DNA of 7,993 nt from Candidatus Aenigmatarchaeota archaeon (lineage in GTDB: Archaea > Aenigmatarchaeota > Aenigmatarchaeia > QMZP01). The translations under genes and the position numbers were made by a program. Of the stretch, positions 5,694 through 7,993 are shown in pieces. Every line of letters begins with the position of its first letter. The stretch's first letter is position 1. The DNA is taken from NCBI GenBank assembly GCA_016198605.1, contig JACQIG010000079.1:1-7993 (forward strand). The letters are read 5' to 3'. The notes under the pieces were generated by a model, which made no database searches, was not told where the DNA came from, and saw only the letters and a list, made by a program, of their open reading frames with translations.

Positions 5694-6326
5694 CTATTTG
5701 GCTATCCTCTTGACCTCGTCATTGTCAATCCTGCGAAACCCCTTTGAATCAATAACGACCATGTCTATCCCTGCCCCTGACCCGATGTCCCGCCTCATCG
5801 CGGCTTTTACGGCCTTTGCCACCAGCTTCTTCGCCTCGTCAACTGGCATGCCCTTCCTGAAACCATGCTCCAGCACGCCAAAGGCCATCGGGGAGCCAGA
5901 GCCAGAGGAATAATACTTGGCCTCCTCAAGGACCGAACCGTCAGCCCCGAGGGAGAACATCCTGGGCTTCTCGTCATAGCCGCCCACTATGAGCTGGACG
6001 TAGTAGGGGTAGAACCTCCTGCCGTAGAGTATGTTAGCCACGAGATGTGATGCCGCTTTTATCGTTATCCTGCTGTCTTCTTGCAGCCTGTAGAGCCTCA
6101 GCTCCGCCTTTATGTACCTCTCCAGCGCCTGCGCGTCGCCAACCAGGCCCGCTATGGTCATGCCTATGTGGTCGTCTATCTGCAGTACCTTCTTGGCCGT
6201 CTTGCTGGCCACCAGGTAGCCCATAGTGGCCTTCCTGTCGGCGCCTAGCACCACAGCGTCCTTCGCTATCAGGCCTATCGTTGTCGTCCCCGTCTTCAAA
6301 GGCTTTATCTCATGCTGTTCTTCCAT
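5694..6326 (-). CDS. psmB: Archaeal 20S proteasome beta subunit
   Basis: The product is the catalytic subunit of the 20S proteasome, which degrades unfolded or tagged proteins in the cytoplasm together with alpha subunits and an AAA+ unfoldase. The 210-residue precursor has a short propeptide (residues 1-13) ending in KTG, so autocleavage exposes T14 as the catalytic Thr1 in TTTIG. Other active-site residues are in place: D30 (mature D17), K46 (mature K33), the SGSGSP loop around S143, and D180/S183 in RRDIGSGAGID (one residue later than the Thermoplasma numbering). The gene precedes aCPSF1 by 64 nt and is probably co-transcribed with it. No alpha subunit is present in this window. An upstream in-frame stop supports the ATG at 6326. 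Confidence 0.97.
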   Translation of the reverse strand: MEEQHEIKPLKTGTTTIGLIAKDAVVLGADRKATMGYLVASKTAKKVLQIDDHIGMTIAGLVGDAQALERYIKAELRLYRLQEDSRITIKAASHLVANILYGRRFYPYYVQLIVGGYDEKPRMFSLGADGSVLEEAKYYSSGSGSPMAFGVLEHGFRKGMPVDEAKKLVAKAVKAAMRRDIGSGAGIDMVVIDSKGFRRIDNDEVKRIAK

Positions 6327-6385
6327 AAAAGCGCTAACCTTGTCTGTCTTACTCAGAACGAGCTTATTATCTTATGTGGAATGGG

Positions 6386-6394
6386 TATTTAAAT
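6386..6394 (-). promoter_or_regulatory. TATA box of the psmB–aCPSF1 transcription unit
   Basis: On the minus strand ATTTAAATA lies in the gap between the 72-aa gene and psmB, about 64 nt before the psmB ATG. This predicts a start site near 6363 and a leader of roughly 35-40 nt. It suggests that psmB has its own promoter and does not depend on the upstream amidase operon. Confidence 0.5.
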
Positions 6395-6405
6395 GTTTGT
6401 TCTGC

Positions 6406-6624
6406 TCACATCAAATAGCCAAGGCCTTTCTTTGGCCTGATAATACAGCTGTCCGTTTCTATCACTGTGTAACCCAGCCTTTCAAGATGCGCCCGCTGCT
6501 CCGGGGCGCACTCAGGAGAGAGGAAGCCTGTTGGCTGGTCAGGCATGTCAAGCACCTCTATCTCTACCAGTTCCCCGTAGCCGTAATTGACCTTCCTGAA
6601 AAGGGCTATTTTTTCCTCCGGCAT
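6406..6624 (-). CDS. Small orphan protein translationally coupled to the amidase (72 aa)
   Basis: The ATG at 6624 follows the amidase TAA stop by a single base, and AGGGAG just before that stop serves as a Shine-Dalgarno. Both point to a real gene co-translated with the amidase. The 72-residue protein is soluble, with no signal peptide. It has a likely strand pair (KIALFRKVNYGYGELVEIEV), then a Pro-rich loop with PDQPTGFLSPECAPEQ, a helix (RAHLERLG) and a final strand (YTVIETDSCIIRP). I do not recognise a family. Two cysteines (39 and 60) do not form an obvious metal site. It could assist folding or export of the amidase or be unrelated; nothing in the sequence decides this. Confidence 0.7.
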   Translation of the reverse strand: MPEEKIALFRKVNYGYGELVEIEVLDMPDQPTGFLSPECAPEQRAHLERLGYTVIETDSCIIRPKKGLGYLM

Positions 6625-6625
6625 A

Positions 6626-7726
6626 TTACTCCCTGAACATCACAAGGGTCTTTGCCGGAATGGCATTAAAATCAATCTCGTCTCCGGTCTTGAATTCCCC
6701 GCCGGGCAGCCTGTAAATTGTGGAAGGCAGGTTGCATTCCCTCTTGCATATGCTGTAGGCGCTCCTGCCCCTTTTCACATGGCCGCCATAAACATAGCCC
6801 ACGGCTATTTTTGTCCCTGGCTCTATCTCGGTGAAGTTAAAGCCGCCTCTTTTCAGCTCATCACCGCGCCTTATCTTGCCATTCTTGAACATGTATATTG
6901 TTGTCTTGTCGGCGAATTCGTCGCCTGCATATGTCCACGCAACCTGGCCGTTTTCAATCGCCCTGAACACTTCGCCTGCCGTCACATCCCCTTCGCCGTT
7001 TTCCTCGGGCATTGCAATCGCCGGCTCGGCAGGCAGGTGTGCGCCGCGGCCATATATGAACTCCGCCAGGTAGGTGTCGGCAAACACAAGCCTGTTGGCT
7101 GCAACGTCAGGGTCCTGCCTGGGCTTGGTCTCCAGCCCAAGCTTCTGCCTGACATCATCCTTTGCGAAAAGCATGCCACACCTCTTCCTTCCCCTGTGGG
7201 AACGCCTGTGCCACTTGTTTGGCCTGCCGTATGCCACCTGGGAATGCGGCATCACGCCATCGTCACTTATGCCATACATGCCCTGCAGCTGGGCTATGAG
7301 TTCCCTGCCTGAAGCATACTGGCCTTGGGCTGGTTCGCTGTTGTGGTGACCCACAAATTCAATGTTGAGTGCATGGTTATCAAGGTTTATCTTGCTGTTC
7401 CACATGCTCCTGCCGCAGCCTATGGAAACCTGGCCTGGATTGAGTATCCTGTACACCTTGCCGTCCGTGTCAACCAGATAGTTGGCCTTGCCGCCCTTGC
7501 TCAGGGAGTTGAGCGAGCTTGAGCCGTTGGCTTCAGTGGTATGGAGGACGATGAAGTCCGTGCTTTTCCTGCTCGCCCTCCTAGCCCTTTTAGGGCTCTT
7601 GATATCTGTTATTTCTAGGGCATAGGCATCATCCGTGAGGAGCGCTTGGCCTAACGGGAATGCCGCAATGGCCGGTCCCAGTAGCCTGAGAAAATCCCTC
7701 CTGCCAATGTGCCACGAATCTTCCAT
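6626..7726 (-). CDS. Tat-exported N-acetylmuramoyl-L-alanine amidase (Amidase_2/PGRP type) with two LysM-like repeats
   Basis: Amidases of this type cleave the lactyl amide between MurNAc and the stem peptide of bacterial peptidoglycan. This 366-residue protein begins with a Tat signal, GRRDFLRLLG (8-17), followed by a hydrophobic stretch and a probable cleavage site after AYA (34-36). The Amidase_2 domain spans about 55-190. Zinc ligands H62 (VLHTTE), H161 (MPHSQ) and C183 (KRCG) match T7 lysozyme's H17, H122 and C130, with K181 two residues before the Cys as in T7 lysozyme; Y83 (NYLVDTDGKVYRI) is a candidate for the catalytic Tyr. A Pro/Glu linker (about 200-250) leads to two ungapped 60-residue repeats (251-309 and 310-366) that resemble divergent LysM cell-wall-binding modules. 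Known archaea lack murein, so the substrate is most likely bacterial. The gene has its own TATA box about 25 nt upstream and leads a two-gene operon. Confidence 0.9.
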   Translation of the reverse strand: MEDSWHIGRRDFLRLLGPAIAAFPLGQALLTDDAYALEITDIKSPKRARRASRKSTDFIVLHTTEANGSSSLNSLSKGGKANYLVDTDGKVYRILNPGQVSIGCGRSMWNSKINLDNHALNIEFVGHHNSEPAQGQYASGRELIAQLQGMYGISDDGVMPHSQVAYGRPNKWHRRSHRGRKRCGMLFAKDDVRQKLGLETKPRQDPDVAANRLVFADTYLAEFIYGRGAHLPAEPAIAMPEENGEGDVTAGEVFRAIENGQVAWTYAGDEFADKTTIYMFKNGKIRRGDELKRGGFNFTEIEPGTKIAVGYVYGGHVKRGRSAYSICKRECNLPSTIYRLPGGEFKTGDEIDFNAIPAKTLVMFRE

Positions 7727-7747
7727 GCATATTATGCGAAGGGAGCC

Positions 7748-7760
7748 TTATAAAGCTTTC
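7748..7760 (-). promoter_or_regulatory. BRE/TATA promoter of the amidase operon
   Basis: On the minus strand this reads GAAAGCTTTATAA, a BRE-like GAAAG followed by TTTATAA centred about 25 nt before the ATG at 7726. It predicts a leaderless or nearly leaderless transcript and is identical over 13 nt to the lipoprotein promoter at 3275-3287. Confidence 0.65.
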
Positions 7761-7785
7761 TATAATCACTACCCTATAGTCACTA
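7760..7785. repeat. Two-copy direct repeat immediately upstream of the amidase promoter
   Basis: CTATAATCACTA (7760-7771) and CTATAGTCACTA (7774-7785) match at 11 of 12 positions and are spaced 14 bp start to start. On the minus strand they are TAGTGAYTATAG units placed directly upstream of the amidase BRE/TATA. This is where an archaeal activator, or a repressor blocking TFB, would bind. They also lie in the divergent gap before the basic protein at 7856, so they could serve either gene. Confidence 0.5.
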
Positions 7786-7855
7786 AAATAACCTGTGAAT
7801 AAACCGAACGGCTGATTTTTAAACAAGCGAAAGAATAATTATAGGAGTGGGCTGG

Positions 7856-7993
7856 ATGGCAAAAAGGAAGGCTTCTAAGAAAACCAAAACAAGGGCTAAA
7901 GCAAAAAAGCCGGCGAAAGCCAGGGCCAGGCCGGCCAGGAAAAGGGCGGCCGGGAGCACGAGGCAAAAGGCGGTGAAAAAGGCATTAAGGAAG
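7856..7993 (+). CDS. Lys/Ala/Arg-rich basic protein, N-terminal part (runs off the window)
   Basis: An ATG at 7856 is preceded by GGAGTG (7844-7849) with 6 nt spacing, a strong Shine-Dalgarno, and opens a frame that stays open for all 46 codons to the window end. The visible residues are almost only K, R, A, P, S and T (for example KASKKTKTRAKAKKPAKAR), with no acidic residue. Such composition is typical of histone H1-like or other nucleic-acid-compacting tails, or of a disordered basic extension on a ribosomal or DNA-binding protein. TTTTTAAA near 7816-7823 is a possible TATA box, but it would place transcription start too close to the Shine-Dalgarno. The fold and function depend on the unseen C-terminal part. 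Confidence 0.7.
   Translation, partial: MAKRKASKKTKTRAKAKKPAKARARPARKRAAGSTRQKAVKKALRK

Noticed and set aside
6587..7312. 241-codon open frame on the plus strand inside the amidase gene
   Set aside because: It lies opposite a gene with clear catalytic motifs, has no promoter or Shine-Dalgarno support, and its composition is that of an antisense shadow.
1..7993. tRNA/rRNA genes, CRISPR arrays, insertion sequences
   Set aside because: I saw no T-loop-like GGTTCRA with matching stems, no regularly spaced repeats, no transposase motifs and no long terminal inverted repeats.

Overview
The window is archaeal chromosome. Three things show this: an aCPSF1/FttA-type KH–metallo-beta-lactamase–beta-CASP ribonuclease next to a proteasome beta subunit, which is a classic archaeal gene pair; a stand-alone AsnRS-like catalytic core of the archaeal asparagine synthetase type; and promoters with a TATA box about 25 nt upstream of the start codon, as in leaderless or nearly leaderless archaeal transcripts. 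Short genes, tight packing, a wHTH–PLD-like regulator and several orphan small proteins suggest a DPANN-type lineage. That placement is inference; no rRNA or other marker is present to settle it.

Layout: 1-163 is the C-terminal end of an AT-rich membrane protein, probably a transporter. Its stop codon abuts the stop of a convergent minus-strand pair (about 164-1388) made of a small H-x3-C-x2-C putative zinc-binding protein and an overlapping HTH/PLD-like regulator. A 198-bp AT-rich divergent control region with a 26-bp inverted repeat separates these from a plus-strand AsnRS-like protein (1587-2597). A 259-bp gap carries a possible micro-ORF on the minus strand. Next come an orphan 132-aa protein (2857-3255) and a lipoprotein with palindromic promoter elements (3319-3741). 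The minus strand from 6326 down to 3755 holds psmB followed by aCPSF1. Upstream of these, also on the minus strand, is a Tat-exported peptidoglycan amidase (6626-7726) followed one base later by a 72-aa orphan. The window ends in the start of a Lys/Ala/Arg-rich basic protein (7856 onward, plus strand).

Functionally, psmB–aCPSF1 is a housekeeping block for protein turnover and transcription termination/mRNA processing. The two regulatory-looking genes at the left diverge from the AsnRS-like gene and may control it through the operator-like palindrome, although this is not shown. The most striking item is the amidase: an archaeon has no murein of its own, yet it encodes a Tat-targeted T7-lysozyme-like amidase with intact zinc ligands and two tandem C-terminal repeats that look like divergent LysM modules. 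It also has a two-copy direct repeat just upstream of its promoter. The simplest reading is an enzyme aimed at bacterial cell walls.
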